From positions 124,001 through 188,000 of the forward strand of contig NZ_JAFBEV010000001.1 in NCBI RefSeq assembly GCF_016908935.1: a stretch of DNA of 64,000 nt, read 5' to 3'. A program made the position numbers and the translations under genes. The first letter of the stretch is position 1, and every line of letters starts with the position of its first letter. Below the pieces are notes generated by a model that worked only from the letters and a program-made list of their open reading frames with translations, made no database searches and was not told the DNA's origin. This DNA is from Sporolactobacillus spathodeae. GTDB lineage: Bacteria; Bacillota; Bacilli; Bacillales; Sporolactobacillaceae. Of this stretch, positions 30,160 to 40,069 are shown piece by piece.

Positions 30160-31152
30160 ATGAAAGAAAAAATGCCGCTGCAAGAATTGGGAAAGAAACT
30201 GTCTATTTCACTTTGTTCCGCGTTTCTATGTGCATTAAGTATGGATCTCTTCCTAATACCGGCACATGTGTATGCTTCAGGTATTAACGGTGCTGCGCAA
30301 TTAATTGCTGATATCTTATATGATTGGGGACCTGTGCATCTACCTATTGCCTTGCTAGTTCTGCTGTTGAATTTGCCGATTGCTTGGCTAGGCTGGAAGA
30401 AGGTTGGCAAAAGTTTTACCTTTTTCAGTTTTGTAACAGTTTTATTTACAGCGTTATTCTTATCTATTTTGCCAGTCCATCCGCTCTCTAAGGATATACT
30501 ACTCAACTCAATTTTCGGTGGCATGATCTCAGCGATTGGTGTTGGTTTGGCTTTGAAATTCGGAATTTCTACGGGTGGTCTTGATATTATTGCCATCTAC
30601 CTCACGCGAAGAAACAAAAATGCATCTTCAGGTCGCTATTTTCTTGTTTTGAATGGCATCATTATCTTAATTGCGGGTGCGGTCTATGAGTGGCAATTTG
30701 CGCTCTACACATTGATTTCACGTTTTGTTAACAGTTATGTGATTGATTTGATCCATACAAAATATCAAAAATTGACTGTGATCACAATTACGGATAAAAA
30801 AGATGAATTGATTGAGGCTATTCAGAACGAATTTGATCGCGGCATGACCCTTATCCCGTCTTACGGTGGTTTTACTGGAGCTGAGCATTGTTCAATTATG
30901 ATCGTTATCAGCCACTATGAATTGTACCGGATGGAACAATTAATTAAACAAATTGATCCGCAAGCATTTACGAATATATTAGAAACAAATAAAATTATCG
31001 GCTGTTTTCATAACGAGGAAGAGCAGCGCGTTGTTCAGCAGATGAAACATGGTGAAAGCCTTCCTGTCAGAAATTCTGCATTAAGTGAAGAAGATTATCG
31101 CTATTTTCTGCAATTGTTTGAAGCAAGAAGAAAAAAAGAAGTAGAAAACTAA
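30160..31152 (+). CDS. YitT family (DUF161/DUF2179) membrane protein
   Basis: A 330-residue protein: five to six membrane helices in the first 190 residues (ending near FVNSYVIDLIHTKYQK) and a cytoplasmic DUF2179-type domain with RGMTLIPSYGGFTG near 230-243. The STGGLDI motif near residue 138 is typical of the family. Function is unknown; several paralogues per genome are normal in Bacillales. ATG 30160 follows AAAGGAAGTAG. A longer than usual tail of about 40 charged residues ends in KKEVEN. Confidence 0.88.
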   Translation: MKEKMPLQELGKKLSISLCSAFLCALSMDLFLIPAHVYASGINGAAQLIADILYDWGPVHLPIALLVLLLNLPIAWLGWKKVGKSFTFFSFVTVLFTALFLSILPVHPLSKDILLNSIFGGMISAIGVGLALKFGISTGGLDIIAIYLTRRNKNASSGRYFLVLNGIIILIAGAVYEWQFALYTLISRFVNSYVIDLIHTKYQKLTVITITDKKDELIEAIQNEFDRGMTLIPSYGGFTGAEHCSIMIVISHYELYRMEQLIKQIDPQAFTNILETNKIIGCFHNEEEQRVVQQMKHGESLPVRNSALSEEDYRYFLQLFEARRKKEVEN

Positions 31153-31196
31153 AAGCACATCAACGGCCCTTTCGGCCAAGCTGATGTGCTTTTTTC
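31153..31196 (+). terminator. Terminator of the YitT-type gene
   Basis: AAGCACATCA pairs with TGATGTGCTT, with an inner GGCC...GGCC hairpin, followed by a T run. Confidence 0.9.
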
Positions 31197-31244
31197 TGTT
31201 TTCTAAAAAGATAAGAATGTATATGGCTTTTGATGAAATATTAA

Positions 31245-31370
31245 GCGAAGGCGCGAGACGCTTGCGGGAAAAGCGAGCCAGGTGGCCCCCACAGATTCCA
31301 GCCTGTTTGAGGAGGCTCACGGATCGCCCGCGGTAAACGAGCAGCCGAAGCGCATTTATTGCAAAATAAC
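31245..31370 (+). repeat. Dispersed repeat copy R7 (long form, type-gamma left end)
   Basis: Core GCTTGCGGGAAAAGCGAGCC through GATCGCCCGCGG to GAGCAGCCGAAGCGCA, diverged in the middle (GAGGAGGCTCACGGATCGCC). The right-end hairpin is missing. It follows the preceding terminator by about 50 bases. From 31371 to 31433 nothing is recognised. Confidence 0.85.
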
Positions 31371-31433
31371 CTATTCTATATTGCTCGTTAATAGCGGCGA
31401 TTAAAAAACGATAAAACGTGTTGAAGGAGCGGT

Positions 31434-32324
31434 TTAAAAGACGTGCGTCTGACTGTATTTCTGAAAAATAAATTTCATAAATTGCTTTACAGCAGGGGAT
31501 ATATAACGGCCTTCATACCAAGAAAGTCCAATTTGTCGTTTGCAACTTGGCCAAGTGATGTGAACCTTTCTAACCTTGGTTTCGTCGATGTCCTTTTGAT
31601 CAGGAAGCAGGGCGACACCAAGACCGGACGCGACAAGTCCAGCAAGTGTTGTCACTTCCTCGCCTTCAAAAGTAATATTTGGGACAAAATTCGCCTTTCG
31701 GCAAAGTTTGTCAGCAATTTTCCGCAGTTCGTATCCAGGTTTCATCGAGATGATCGGTTCCTTTTCTATTTCTTTCAAGGACACACTGGTTTTCTCAGCA
31801 AGTGCGTGATCAGCTGGGACCATTAGAAAAAGTTCTTCTTCCCATAATTTTTCCCAAAGGATATGGGGTTCATCAAAAGAATGATGGACTAAACATAGGT
31901 CAATTTCACCCGTTTCAAGCTGATGGAGCAATGCTGTATTGTTGTTTTGATAGAGCTTAATCTTTGTATTGGGATGCAGTTTCTGAAATGAACGCAAAAT
32001 GTCGGGAATAACATTGACGCCGAGTGTATGCAGAAACCCAAGCGAAACCTCACCATATTCTGGATCCATTAAAGTTTTCAGTTCACGTCTTGTATCATCT
32101 ATTTCCTTTAGAATATTATTCACGTGTTTCAGCAGCAGCCGTCCATATTGATTGAGGATAATACTCCGCCCTTGACGTTCGAAAAGCGCGACACCTAATT
32201 CTTCCTCAAGACGGGCAATGGATCGGCTCAACGCGGGCTGAGAAATCGAGAGCGCTTCTGCAGCTTTTGTCATGTGCTGCAGTTGCGCGACTACTTGAAA
32301 ATATTCAATTTGCTGCCATTCCAT
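31434..32324 (-). CDS. LysR family transcriptional regulator
   Basis: A 297-residue regulator. The N-terminal helix-turn-helix reads MTKAAEALSISQPALSRSIARLEEELG at about 18-44 (shown here as family pattern), followed by a periplasmic-binding-like effector domain. The start at 32324 has AGGAG 8 bases upstream, and the protein then starts MEWQQIEYF as LysR proteins do. It is divergent from an MFS transporter gene, which it probably controls. The ligand is unknown. Confidence 0.92.
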   Translation of the reverse strand: MEWQQIEYFQVVAQLQHMTKAAEALSISQPALSRSIARLEEELGVALFERQGRSIILNQYGRLLLKHVNNILKEIDDTRRELKTLMDPEYGEVSLGFLHTLGVNVIPDILRSFQKLHPNTKIKLYQNNNTALLHQLETGEIDLCLVHHSFDEPHILWEKLWEEELFLMVPADHALAEKTSVSLKEIEKEPIISMKPGYELRKIADKLCRKANFVPNITFEGEEVTTLAGLVASGLGVALLPDQKDIDETKVRKVHITWPSCKRQIGLSWYEGRYISPAVKQFMKFIFQKYSQTHVF

Positions 32325-32708
32325 CCAATCACTCCTGGGACTTCCGATAGTCAATACTTACCTAATTCTAAGATACCATAATATTCCTAATGCGCATGAA
32401 AAAGATACATAAATTCTATAAAAAAACAAAATTTGAGCCTTTCGCATGAAGTAAGTAACGCGTTGCTTCAGTGGCGCTCGAATTGCTGACAAAACGCACA
32501 GTAAGAGAGAAAAGCTGATTAGGTACTCAAGATTTTCACTGACGCTTCAATAACACGTCACTTGCTTGATTCTGAGTTTTGAAAACACTCAGAGTCGCTT
32601 GTATTATTACCCTCGGTGCATAGTTATTATTCAAGAATTATATTAGACATCACCAGTAATCTGTCATACTATGGATTTTACCAAGAAACAGAAGGGATGG
32701 ACTCTTTC
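32325..32708. promoter_or_regulatory. LysR/MFS divergent control region
   Basis: About 380 bases between divergent genes. It contains AACGCGTT within AGTAACGCGTTGCTT near 32455 and the inverted repeat CTGAGT...ACTCAG at 32572-32592. Either might be a regulator site; neither is clear enough to assign. No coding frame is credible. Confidence 0.4.
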
Positions 32709-33947
32709 ATGGATTATTTATCACCAGAAAACAAGGGCTTCAAAAAGACATTAATAGCCCTGTTTCTGGGCAGCTTTATCATGTATGCCGATTTATACAG
32801 TACGCAGCCGGTCATTGCGGTCATCGCAAACAAATTTCATGTATCGCCGGCATTTGCCAGTCTGACATTGTCAGGAGCGACTGGTGCTTTGGCAATCTGT
32901 CTTTTGTTTGTCTCGTTTTGTTCGGGAATGTTTAACCGAAAAAAAGTGATGATTTTGGCACTTTTGTCATCCGCAATACTTTCAATAATCATTGGTTTTA
33001 TCGATTATCTACCATTGCTGATTGCTGTACGGTTTATTCAAGGTGCGTTACTCGCCGGGTATCCATCGATCGCGATGGCTTATATAAATGAAGAGTTTGA
33101 TAAGAAAGTTCTCGGTTATGTCATTGGCATTTTCGTTAGTGGCAATAGTATTGGCGGTTTGTCCGGCCGTTTGATTGTCGGTTTTCTCAGCGATCACTTT
33201 TCTTGGAATATCGCCATTGCCGGCCTCGGTCTCCTCAATTTAATCATGTGTGCCTGCTTTATCATATTTCTACCGAAATCAAAACATTTTAAAGCGAAAC
33301 GGACGTCGTTAAAACGGACGATGGCAGGGTTTATTGAAAATATAGAATCGCCGGCGCTTGTCATGCTCTATGTGCTTGGTTTTGTATTGATGGGCGGCTT
33401 TGTGACGGTTTTTAACTATATCGGTATACCGTTAATGCAGCCCCCTTATGATCTCAGTCAGACCGTTGTCGGCTTCATCTTTATCATCTTTTTGGTCGGA
33501 ACAGTTAGTTCAACAGTTATGGGGAAAATATCCGATCACATGAGCCGGTCAGGTGTCATTGGTTTTTGTCTGCTCTTGATGGCAGGCGGTTTGTCACTAA
33601 CTATGGCCGTTTCGCTGCCAGTAAAAATTCTTGGACTTGCACTTTTCACTTTCGGATTTTTCGGCGGTCATTCAGTAGCTAGCAGCTGGGTCGGTATTCT
33701 AGCAAACAGGCGGGAAAAGGCGCAGGCGTCCTCACTTTACTTACTCTTCTATTATGTAGGATCGAGTATCGTTGGATCGACAGGCGGACTATTTCTGCAG
33801 CGATTTGGCTGGATGGGTGTCGTTTCTGCCGTTGTTGTGCTTTGCTTATGCGGTGTGGTAGTGACACTAATTGTTCATCGGATGGTGCTCCATGGCGATT
33901 ACCGCCGCCATCGCAGCCATCACCGAATGATTGGTCAACATATTTAA
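32709..33947 (+). CDS. MFS transporter, YnfM/AraJ-like
   Basis: A 412-residue permease with twelve predicted membrane helices, including the loop RKKVM after helix 2 and GRLIVGFLSDHFSW in the first half. It resembles drug:H+ antiporter-type (YnfM-like) proteins. ATG 32709 is taken since GAAGGGATGG lies about 9 bases upstream; in-frame ATGs further up lack a site. The C-terminus is Arg/His rich (YRRHRSHHR). It lies opposite a LysR regulator, a common inducible exporter pair. Substrate unknown. Confidence 0.85.
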   Translation: MDYLSPENKGFKKTLIALFLGSFIMYADLYSTQPVIAVIANKFHVSPAFASLTLSGATGALAICLLFVSFCSGMFNRKKVMILALLSSAILSIIIGFIDYLPLLIAVRFIQGALLAGYPSIAMAYINEEFDKKVLGYVIGIFVSGNSIGGLSGRLIVGFLSDHFSWNIAIAGLGLLNLIMCACFIIFLPKSKHFKAKRTSLKRTMAGFIENIESPALVMLYVLGFVLMGGFVTVFNYIGIPLMQPPYDLSQTVVGFIFIIFLVGTVSSTVMGKISDHMSRSGVIGFCLLLMAGGLSLTMAVSLPVKILGLALFTFGFFGGHSVASSWVGILANRREKAQASSLYLLFYYVGSSIVGSTGGLFLQRFGWMGVVSAVVVLCLCGVVVTLIVHRMVLHGDYRRHRSHHRMIGQHI

Positions 33948-33964
33948 CCCTATAGTCTTCGATC

Positions 33965-34000
33965 AAAAAAAGTTCGGACGTTTTGCCCGGCTTTTTTTTT
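33965..34000 (+). terminator. Terminator of the MFS gene
   Basis: A7 followed by GTTCGG pairs with CCCGGC followed by T9, an A/T-extended stem with one mismatch. Confidence 0.75.
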
Positions 34001-34059
34001 ATACGCTGGAATGTATACGGTTTCATTGGAATTAAGAAAATATATGACTTAGCTATCGT

Positions 34060-34098
34060 CCAAGGCCTTGGCTAAGCCAAAGCTAAGTTTTTCTCTTT
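34060..34098 (+). repeat. Dispersed repeat remnant R8 (right end only)
   Basis: CCAAGGCCTTGGCTAAGCCA, then AAGCTAAGTTTTTCTCTT. Only the terminal hairpin region of the family remains, about 60 bases after the MFS terminator. Confidence 0.6.
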
Positions 34099-34197
34099 TG
34101 CCCAGGGCTTCCTTTCCTTCACTTGTAATCAACCTTATAATGGAAGCAGGAGGTCGGAACGGCCTTTAGTGATAGGAAAGTGTCGAGGTGATTGGCG

Positions 34198-35892
34198 ATG
34201 ACAGTATTTGAGGATTTTCAATACACGCGCCCGGAAGTTGCGGCGTATGAAAAAAAATTCGAAAACGCATTTGATGCTTTTCGATCTGCGAAATCTTTTG
34301 AAGCAGCAGAAGCGGCTTTTCTGCAAGTGAATGAACTGAGGAAACATTTGGATACGCTGTTTAATCTCGTCGAAATCAGACATACGATTAATACCGAAGA
34401 TCCCTTCTATAAGGAAGAGAACGATTATATGGATGAGACGATGCCTCTATTCGAGGGGAAAACAACTGCCTTTTATCAGCTTCTAATGCAGTCGCCATAT
34501 CAGGCGCAACTTGAAAAAAAATGGGGAAAACAGCTTTTTTCGCTCGCTAACGCTCAGTTGAAGTCGTTTTCCGATGATGTAATCCCACTAATGCAGGAAG
34601 AAAATAAGTGGGCTTCTAAGTATACTAAATTGATTGCGGCGGCGAAAATAGCTTTTGACGGCGAGGAACGGACGTTGGCGCAGTTGATGGCCGATCGTGA
34701 ATCGGAGGATCGCGAGGTACGTAAGGCTGCGACGGCTGCTTATTTCGGTTACTTCGCTGATCATGAAGAGGAATTCGATACAATTTATGATCACTTAGTA
34801 AAAATTCGTACAGAAATTGCCCATAAGCTTGGGTTTGCAAATTATACCGAGATGAGCTATTACCGAATGGCGCGAATCGGTTATGACAAAGAAATGGTCA
34901 AGAACTATCGTGAGCAGATTCGTCGCTATGTCGTTCCTGTCGCGAATAAACTGTACGAGCGGCAACGCGCGCGTCTCGGAGTGGAAAAGTTCTATTTTTA
35001 TGATGAACCCTACTATTTTAAAACGGGTAATGCGAAACCAAAAGGCGATGCCGATTGGATTTTGAAGCATGGCAAGAAAATGTATCATGAATTGTCGCCT
35101 GAAACCGGAGAATTTTTCGATTATATGATCGATCACCATCTGATGGATCTGCTGGCGACGAAAGGGAAGGCTGGAGGCGGCTATTGCACGTATATCTTTG
35201 ACTATCAGTCGCCGTTCATTTTCTCGAATTTCAATGGAACTGCAGGAGATATTGACGTCTTGACTCATGAGGCTGGACATGCATTCCAAGTGTATTCGAC
35301 AAAAAATAATTTAATTGATTATCGCTGGCCAACGTACGAAGGTGCAGAAATTCATTCGATGAGTATGGAATTCTTCACCTGGCCGTGGATGAATTTATTC
35401 TTCAAAGAAGAAACGGAAAAAAGAAAATTTGCCCATCTAAGTGAAGCCTTACTTTTCTTGCCGTACGGTGTGAGTGTCGATGAATTCCAGCATGTGGTTT
35501 ATGAACATCCGGAGATGACTCCTGCAGAGCGAAAGCAAGCCTGGAAAGAAATCGAGCAGAAATATCTGCCGCATCGGGATTATGATGGCATGAACTATCT
35601 TGAGCGCGGCGGCGTCTGGCAGCGCCAGGGTCATATTTATGAATCACCGTTTTACTACATCGACTATACGCTTGCTCAGGTATGCGCGTTTGAGTTCTGG
35701 AAGAAGTCTCAAGAGGATTTTGCATCAGCATGGAAAGATTATCTCCACCTGTGCAAGCAGGGAGGGAGTCAATCATTCCTTGATTTGGTTCAAACAGCGA
35801 AACTTGAGTCCCCATTTAAAGAGGGCTGTGTATCAACGGTAATCGATGCGGTTTCTTCTTGGCTCAATCAAGTGGATGACAGTCAATTTTAA
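34198..35892 (+). CDS. M3 family oligoendopeptidase, second paralogue
   Basis: A 564-residue metallopeptidase with the M3 zinc motif HEAGH at residues 357-361 and the third ligand region GAEIHSMSMEFF about 25 residues later. It is a different subfamily from the pepF gene 6 kb upstream and shares little apart from the active site. ATG 34198 lies 7 bases after GAGGTG; an in-frame TTG at 34192 is worse. It stands alone with a strong terminator. It probably digests peptides in the cytoplasm; specificity is unknown. Confidence 0.9.
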   Translation: MTVFEDFQYTRPEVAAYEKKFENAFDAFRSAKSFEAAEAAFLQVNELRKHLDTLFNLVEIRHTINTEDPFYKEENDYMDETMPLFEGKTTAFYQLLMQSPYQAQLEKKWGKQLFSLANAQLKSFSDDVIPLMQEENKWASKYTKLIAAAKIAFDGEERTLAQLMADRESEDREVRKAATAAYFGYFADHEEEFDTIYDHLVKIRTEIAHKLGFANYTEMSYYRMARIGYDKEMVKNYREQIRRYVVPVANKLYERQRARLGVEKFYFYDEPYYFKTGNAKPKGDADWILKHGKKMYHELSPETGEFFDYMIDHHLMDLLATKGKAGGGYCTYIFDYQSPFIFSNFNGTAGDIDVLTHEAGHAFQVYSTKNNLIDYRWPTYEGAEIHSMSMEFFTWPWMNLFFKEETEKRKFAHLSEALLFLPYGVSVDEFQHVVYEHPEMTPAERKQAWKEIEQKYLPHRDYDGMNYLERGGVWQRQGHIYESPFYYIDYTLAQVCAFEFWKKSQEDFASAWKDYLHLCKQGGSQSFLDLVQTAKLESPFKEGCVSTVIDAVSSWLNQVDDSQF

Positions 35893-35914
35893 TTTTTAAA
35901 GATTTATTAGTCGA

Positions 35915-35949
35915 AAACCCCCAACAGCTCATTGCTGTTGGGGGTTTCT
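35915..35949 (+). terminator. Terminator of the second M3 peptidase gene
   Basis: AAACCCCCAACAGC, loop TCATT, GCTGTTGGGGGTTT, then CTTT. Confidence 0.95.
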
Positions 35950-36019
35950 TTGAATAATCAGCGAAATTGTTTGCAAGGTAAAATTGCTCCGTCAGTCGCA
36001 TCTCATAAAGGGAAATTGT

Positions 36020-36724
36020 TTAGACGGAGTATGTATTGAGTTTATTCATCACTTTATCGACATAAGCTACGGTTTCTGAATAGGGTGGAACGCCGCCATA
36101 TTTTCTGACACTACCGGAACCGGCATTGTACGCCGCCAGTGCAAGACGTGTGTTTCCTTGAAATTCATTTAACAAATGTTTTAAGTATTTCGTCCCGCCT
36201 TCAATATTCTGAACGGGGTCGAAGCTGTTGGATACACCAAGTGCTCGGGCAGTCGCAGGCATTAATTGCATCAGCCCTTGAGCGCCAGTCGCACTGACAG
36301 CCTCCTTATTTCCGCCTGATTCGGTCTCCATCACTGAGCGGATTAGTGATGGATCAACACCGTATTTTGATGCCGCCTGATGAATAATCGCTGTGAAATT
36401 ATCGCTTGCAGACGAATGTGATACAGTTGTTGATGCAGCAGTCGTTTGCTTCTTGCTGTTGATTGGATTTAGGGATTGATTCAGCGACAATTGATCCCAA
36501 AGGGCTTGGGTCGCAGACACGCCTCCTGGATTCAAGCTACTACTCATAGAGGTGGTGGAATTGCTGCCCGTGTTATCGAGATACTGCAATAGCGAGCCAA
36601 GCAGCAAGGAAAAATCTGCGGAATTGCTGCTCGCAGCATTGTTTGCCTCGTCTCCGGTATCACTCGGGAATGATGCAACTGCAAGTAATTTCGTCAACAT
36701 ATCCGGTGTGATCGAAGCATTCAT
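36020..36724 (-). CDS. yjbJ: Lytic transglycosylase (SLT domain), YjbJ/CwlQ-like
   Basis: A 234-residue protein with a C-terminal SLT domain from about residue 110. The catalytic Glu lies in SVMETESGGN, followed by GAQGLMQLMP and the AAYNAGSG motif. It cleaves peptidoglycan glycan strands. No signal peptide is visible; the first 100 residues are Ser/Asn-rich. B. subtilis CwlQ (YjbJ) also lacks a classic signal and lies next to yjbK, as here. The start at 36724 follows AAGGAGAAG. Confidence 0.9.
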   Translation of the reverse strand: MNASITPDMLTKLLAVASFPSDTGDEANNAASSNSADFSLLLGSLLQYLDNTGSNSTTSMSSSLNPGGVSATQALWDQLSLNQSLNPINSKKQTTAASTTVSHSSASDNFTAIIHQAASKYGVDPSLIRSVMETESGGNKEAVSATGAQGLMQLMPATARALGVSNSFDPVQNIEGGTKYLKHLLNEFQGNTRLALAAYNAGSGSVRKYGGVPPYSETVAYVDKVMNKLNTYSV

Positions 36725-36775
36725 TTGGCTCTTCTCCTTTTTGTTCCTTTATCTGTAATATCAATGCATGTTTTT

Positions 36776-37354
36776 TCAAGCCTTTTTTAGTGCCTTGTAG
36801 AGTCGAGCGATTTTGCTAGCCGAAGGCTGACGTTCAATATTGTGCGCACGCAACAATTGTTCAAAAAGCGGCTTCCCGTTCAGGCTGTCTGATGTTTCCA
36901 TCTCGATCTCGTAATCTTCGTGCTTTAAATAGAAGCTGTGATCGAGGAATAATGTGCCGCCTTTGTATGGAAACTCACAGCGTTCTGTACGCAGCTGACC
37001 AAGATGTATCAGTTTGTCCACATCAATGCCCATCTGAGTGATTTGCTGTTCCACATCACCTGCAGGCATCACACCGAAATGAATCATGTCCTGATTTTCA
37101 TCGTCTGTAAGCTGCTGATGGGTTTCAAGAATGACGCCATCATGCGGCTGTTTCAGCGTCAGATCGTGAATCCCTGGGAGGTGGCGGATTCGAAGTGCCG
37201 AATGCTGATCGCGGAGGGCAAGTGTCGGTGTATCGAAATAGTCATTCACCTGCTTGAAAAAGGATGCGGGGGTACATTCAAAATAGAGACATAGTTTGTT
37301 GAATTGCTCAGCAGTGAGCATATTCTTAAATTCAATTTCCAATTCTTGAGTCAT
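36776..37354 (-). CDS. yjbK: CYTH domain protein, YjbK-like
   Basis: A 192-residue CYTH (triphosphate tunnel) protein. The signature ExExK is at the N-terminus (ELEIEFK, residues 4-10), followed by alternating charged strands (LRIRHL, LTLKQ, RTERCEF, LFLDHS). Members hydrolyse triphosphates or inorganic tripolyphosphate; the substrate is not predictable here. It sits divergent from relQ, as in B. subtilis, hinting at (p)ppGpp or polyphosphate-linked metabolism. Confidence 0.88.
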   Translation of the reverse strand: MTQELEIEFKNMLTAEQFNKLCLYFECTPASFFKQVNDYFDTPTLALRDQHSALRIRHLPGIHDLTLKQPHDGVILETHQQLTDDENQDMIHFGVMPAGDVEQQITQMGIDVDKLIHLGQLRTERCEFPYKGGTLFLDHSFYLKHEDYEIEMETSDSLNGKPLFEQLLRAHNIERQPSASKIARLYKALKKA

Positions 37355-37562
37355 TTCCGGAGCTCCTTGAAATCTGTTGCTTATTGATTCTCATTGATTG
37401 CCAGGATAAACTCGTAACTTCCAATAAATTATGACATAATGAAAGAGAAGAAACAACAGCAGAATGATGCGATTTCTGGAAAATAACAAAGATGTTTTTT
37501 AGGCTTTGAGAAGAAACGAAACGATTGCCCAGTTGCTGTGAGTAAAGACAGGTGGTTGGATT

Positions 37563-38216
37563 ATGGATTGGAAAGTATTTCTTGCACCATATAGTCAGGC
37601 CGTTGATGAATTAAAGGTCAAACTGCGCGGCTATCGCGATTTATGCGGTGCCTCGTCACAGAATTCGCCAATTGAGTTTGTGACTGGAAGGGTGAAACCC
37701 GTGCCCAGCATATTGGAAAAAGCGAGACGTAAAGATATCCCGCTCGATCAACTGAATACGCAAATGCAGGATTTGGCCGGTGTTCGTATCATGTGTCAAT
37801 TCGTCGACGATATTATGAAAGTGGTTCAATGGATTCGGGCGCGGACCGATTTTGTTGTGGTCGAGGAACGCGATTATATTAATAATAAGAAAAAAAGCGG
37901 CTATCGTTCCTACCATGTCGTCGTCGAGTATCCCGTACAGACGATTACGGGTGAACAAAAAATTCTTGCAGAAATTCAAGTACGAACTTTAGCGATGAAT
38001 TTTTGGGCGACCATTGAGCATTCGCTGAATTATAAATATAAGGGCAATATACCAACGGATGTAAAAAAACGCTTATTGCGTGCTGCTGAAGCCGCTTTTC
38101 GTCTGGATGAAGAAATGTCACAAATACGTGAGGAAATATGGGCGGCACAGGAACGGTTTTCGCAAAAGAATGCAGAAGAACATCTTGAGTCTTGGCCGGG
38201 GGGAACGGCAAAATGA
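37563..38216 (+). CDS. relQ: Small alarmone synthetase, RelQ/YjbM-like
   Basis: A 217-residue single-domain (p)ppGpp synthetase. The RelA/SpoT synthetase motifs are visible: [15 protein letters not shown] near 43-57, [11 protein letters not shown] near 74, [10 protein letters not shown] near 110-119 and [22 protein letters not shown] near 139-160. There is no hydrolase or regulatory domain, which defines the small (SAS1) class. The stop overlaps the nadK start by four bases (ATGA), so the two are coupled. Confidence 0.95.
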   Translation: MDWKVFLAPYSQAVDELKVKLRGYRDLCGASSQNSPIEFVTGRVKPVPSILEKARRKDIPLDQLNTQMQDLAGVRIMCQFVDDIMKVVQWIRARTDFVVVEERDYINNKKKSGYRSYHVVVEYPVQTITGEQKILAEIQVRTLAMNFWATIEHSLNYKYKGNIPTDVKKRLLRAAEAAFRLDEEMSQIREEIWAAQERFSQKNAEEHLESWPGGTAK

Positions 38217-39058
38217 AAGACGACTTGTTATCCGGGGAACATGCAACTGAAGAGCTTGGCAACCTGACGACATTTGCTATTGAAACACGTGGAGACTCGT
38301 TTTCCAATCAATTGCAGTCACGGCTTGTTCGTGAATTGACCCGGATCGGTTTTCGCTATGATGCGGCGAACCCTGATCTTGTTATCTCGGTCGGCGGTGA
38401 TGGTACGCTGCTCCAGGCATTTCATCGCTATGTAGCGCGGCTGGGGCAGACAGCATTTGTCGGTGTCCATACCGGACATCTCGGTTTCTATGCAGATTGG
38501 ACCGCTCAGGAATTGCCGCTGCTTATTGAGGCAATAGCGAATAGGAAATATACAAGTGTGATCTATCCGCTACTGCGTGTGTCAGTGACCTTTAAGGATA
38601 ACAAGGAGTCTGCGAACTATCTCGCATTGAACGAATGCACGATTCGTAGCGCTGAGGGATTACTCGTCTCAGACGTCTTTATCCGTCATGAACTATTTGA
38701 GAGTTTTCGTGGTGACGGGCTCTGTTTCTCGACACCGACGGGCTCAACGGCCTACAATAAAGGTTTGTCCGGCGCTATTGTTCATCCATCACTTGAATCG
38801 ATTCAATTGACGGAGATTGCGTCGATCAATAATCGTGTCTATCGAACGCTCGGTTCACCGATTATCCTGCCTAAGCATCATCATTGTCAGGTACGCCCAG
38901 TGGACGCCAGCGGTTTTAATTTGAGTATCGATCATATAGCCACCCTGCATGAAAAGGTGGAGGAGATTGAATGTGCCGTGGCAAAGGAAAAAATCTGTTT
39001 TGCCCGCTTTCGACCTTTTCCTTTCTGGCGCCGGGTACGGGATTCATTTATTGGTTAA
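38213..39058 (+). CDS. nadK: NAD kinase
   Basis: A 281-residue ATP-NAD kinase that makes NADP. The GGDGT motif is at 61-65, the NE motif in ALNECTIRS and the glycine-rich [15 protein letters not shown] further on; the end [19 protein letters not shown] closely follows B. subtilis YjbN. About 19 residues precede the point where that protein starts ([10 protein letters not shown]), so the N-terminus is extended. ATG 38213 has GGGGGG 9 bases upstream and overlaps the relQ stop. Confidence 0.95.
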   Translation: MKDDLLSGEHATEELGNLTTFAIETRGDSFSNQLQSRLVRELTRIGFRYDAANPDLVISVGGDGTLLQAFHRYVARLGQTAFVGVHTGHLGFYADWTAQELPLLIEAIANRKYTSVIYPLLRVSVTFKDNKESANYLALNECTIRSAEGLLVSDVFIRHELFESFRGDGLCFSTPTGSTAYNKGLSGAIVHPSLESIQLTEIASINNRVYRTLGSPIILPKHHHCQVRPVDASGFNLSIDHIATLHEKVEEIECAVAKEKICFARFRPFPFWRRVRDSFIG

Positions 39059-39148
39059 TGAATAGCGATGCGCAGCGTGGCAGGATAAACCGTGGATCGA
39101 TAAATAAGTAAAGGATATAATGTCAAGAAAATAAAATGAGGTTTTTTC

Positions 39149-40069
39149 ATGAAGCATTGTTACAAAATTGAAAAGGTTATCAATCAATCGTATAGCGGGG
39201 TTATGCTCCGAGAATTCTTGAAAAAAGAAATTCGCGTGTCACGCCGAGCGCTTTCGGCGATTAAATACAAGGGTGGAAAATTGCTGATTGACGGTGAAGA
39301 ACGAACGGTTCGCCATATTTTGAAAGCAGGCGAGAGACTAACCATCGTTTTTCCTCCAGAGGCGCATAGTGCGTTTTTGAAAAGCGAGGAACAGCCCTTG
39401 GCTATTGTCTATGAGGATCACGAACTGTTGGTCGTCAACAAACCCGCTGGAATTCCTGTGATACCCTCGCATCAATATCCTCAAGGGACGCTTGCCAATT
39501 TTCTGCTCGCGTATTTTGAAAAGCAGAATCTTGCTTCAACGGTTCATATCATTAACCGGCTCGATCGCAATACATCAGGTTTGATGCTCGTCGCTAAAAA
39601 CCGCTTCAGTCATGAACGCTTCTTTAAGATGCAAAAAAATAAAGAAGTCCATCGTCGTTATTTAACTTTTGTTTCCGGAGAAGTAAAAAATGATGCGGGA
39701 ACAATTGATGCGCCGATCGGGCGTCGTGAGGGCAGTGTCATTGAGCGTCAAGTGGATTGGATCGATGGACGTCGCTCGATTACCCATTATCAAGTTCTGA
39801 AACGTTTCCCAGATCGTACGCTCGTTCTTGTCCAACTACAGACGGGCCGGACGCACCAAATCCGCGTTCATTTTTCTTCGATTGGCCATCCGCTCCTTGG
39901 TGACGATTTATATGGCGGTCCAATGGAAAAAATTTCGAGACAGGCGTTGCACAGTTTTGAACTTTCATTCGTTCATCCCTTTACCGATCAATTGATCCAT
40001 TTGCATGCGGCCTATCCACCGGACATGGCACGGCTTGCAGATACGTCTCTTGTTCTGGAAAAGCTCTAA
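39149..40069 (+). CDS. rluD: RluA/RluD family pseudouridine synthase
   Basis: A 306-residue RNA modifying enzyme. An S4-like N-terminal region (SRRALSAIKYKGGKLLIDG) is followed by the catalytic domain with RLDRNTSG at 137-144, catalytic Asp139, and the TGRTHQIRVH motif. It corresponds to yjbO, next to nadK and prpE. The RNA target cannot be inferred. Its last 89 bases overlap the 3' end of prpE on the other strand. Confidence 0.9.
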   Translation: MKHCYKIEKVINQSYSGVMLREFLKKEIRVSRRALSAIKYKGGKLLIDGEERTVRHILKAGERLTIVFPPEAHSAFLKSEEQPLAIVYEDHELLVVNKPAGIPVIPSHQYPQGTLANFLLAYFEKQNLASTVHIINRLDRNTSGLMLVAKNRFSHERFFKMQKNKEVHRRYLTFVSGEVKNDAGTIDAPIGRREGSVIERQVDWIDGRRSITHYQVLKRFPDRTLVLVQLQTGRTHQIRVHFSSIGHPLLGDDLYGGPMEKISRQALHSFELSFVHPFTDQLIHLHAAYPPDMARLADTSLVLEKL

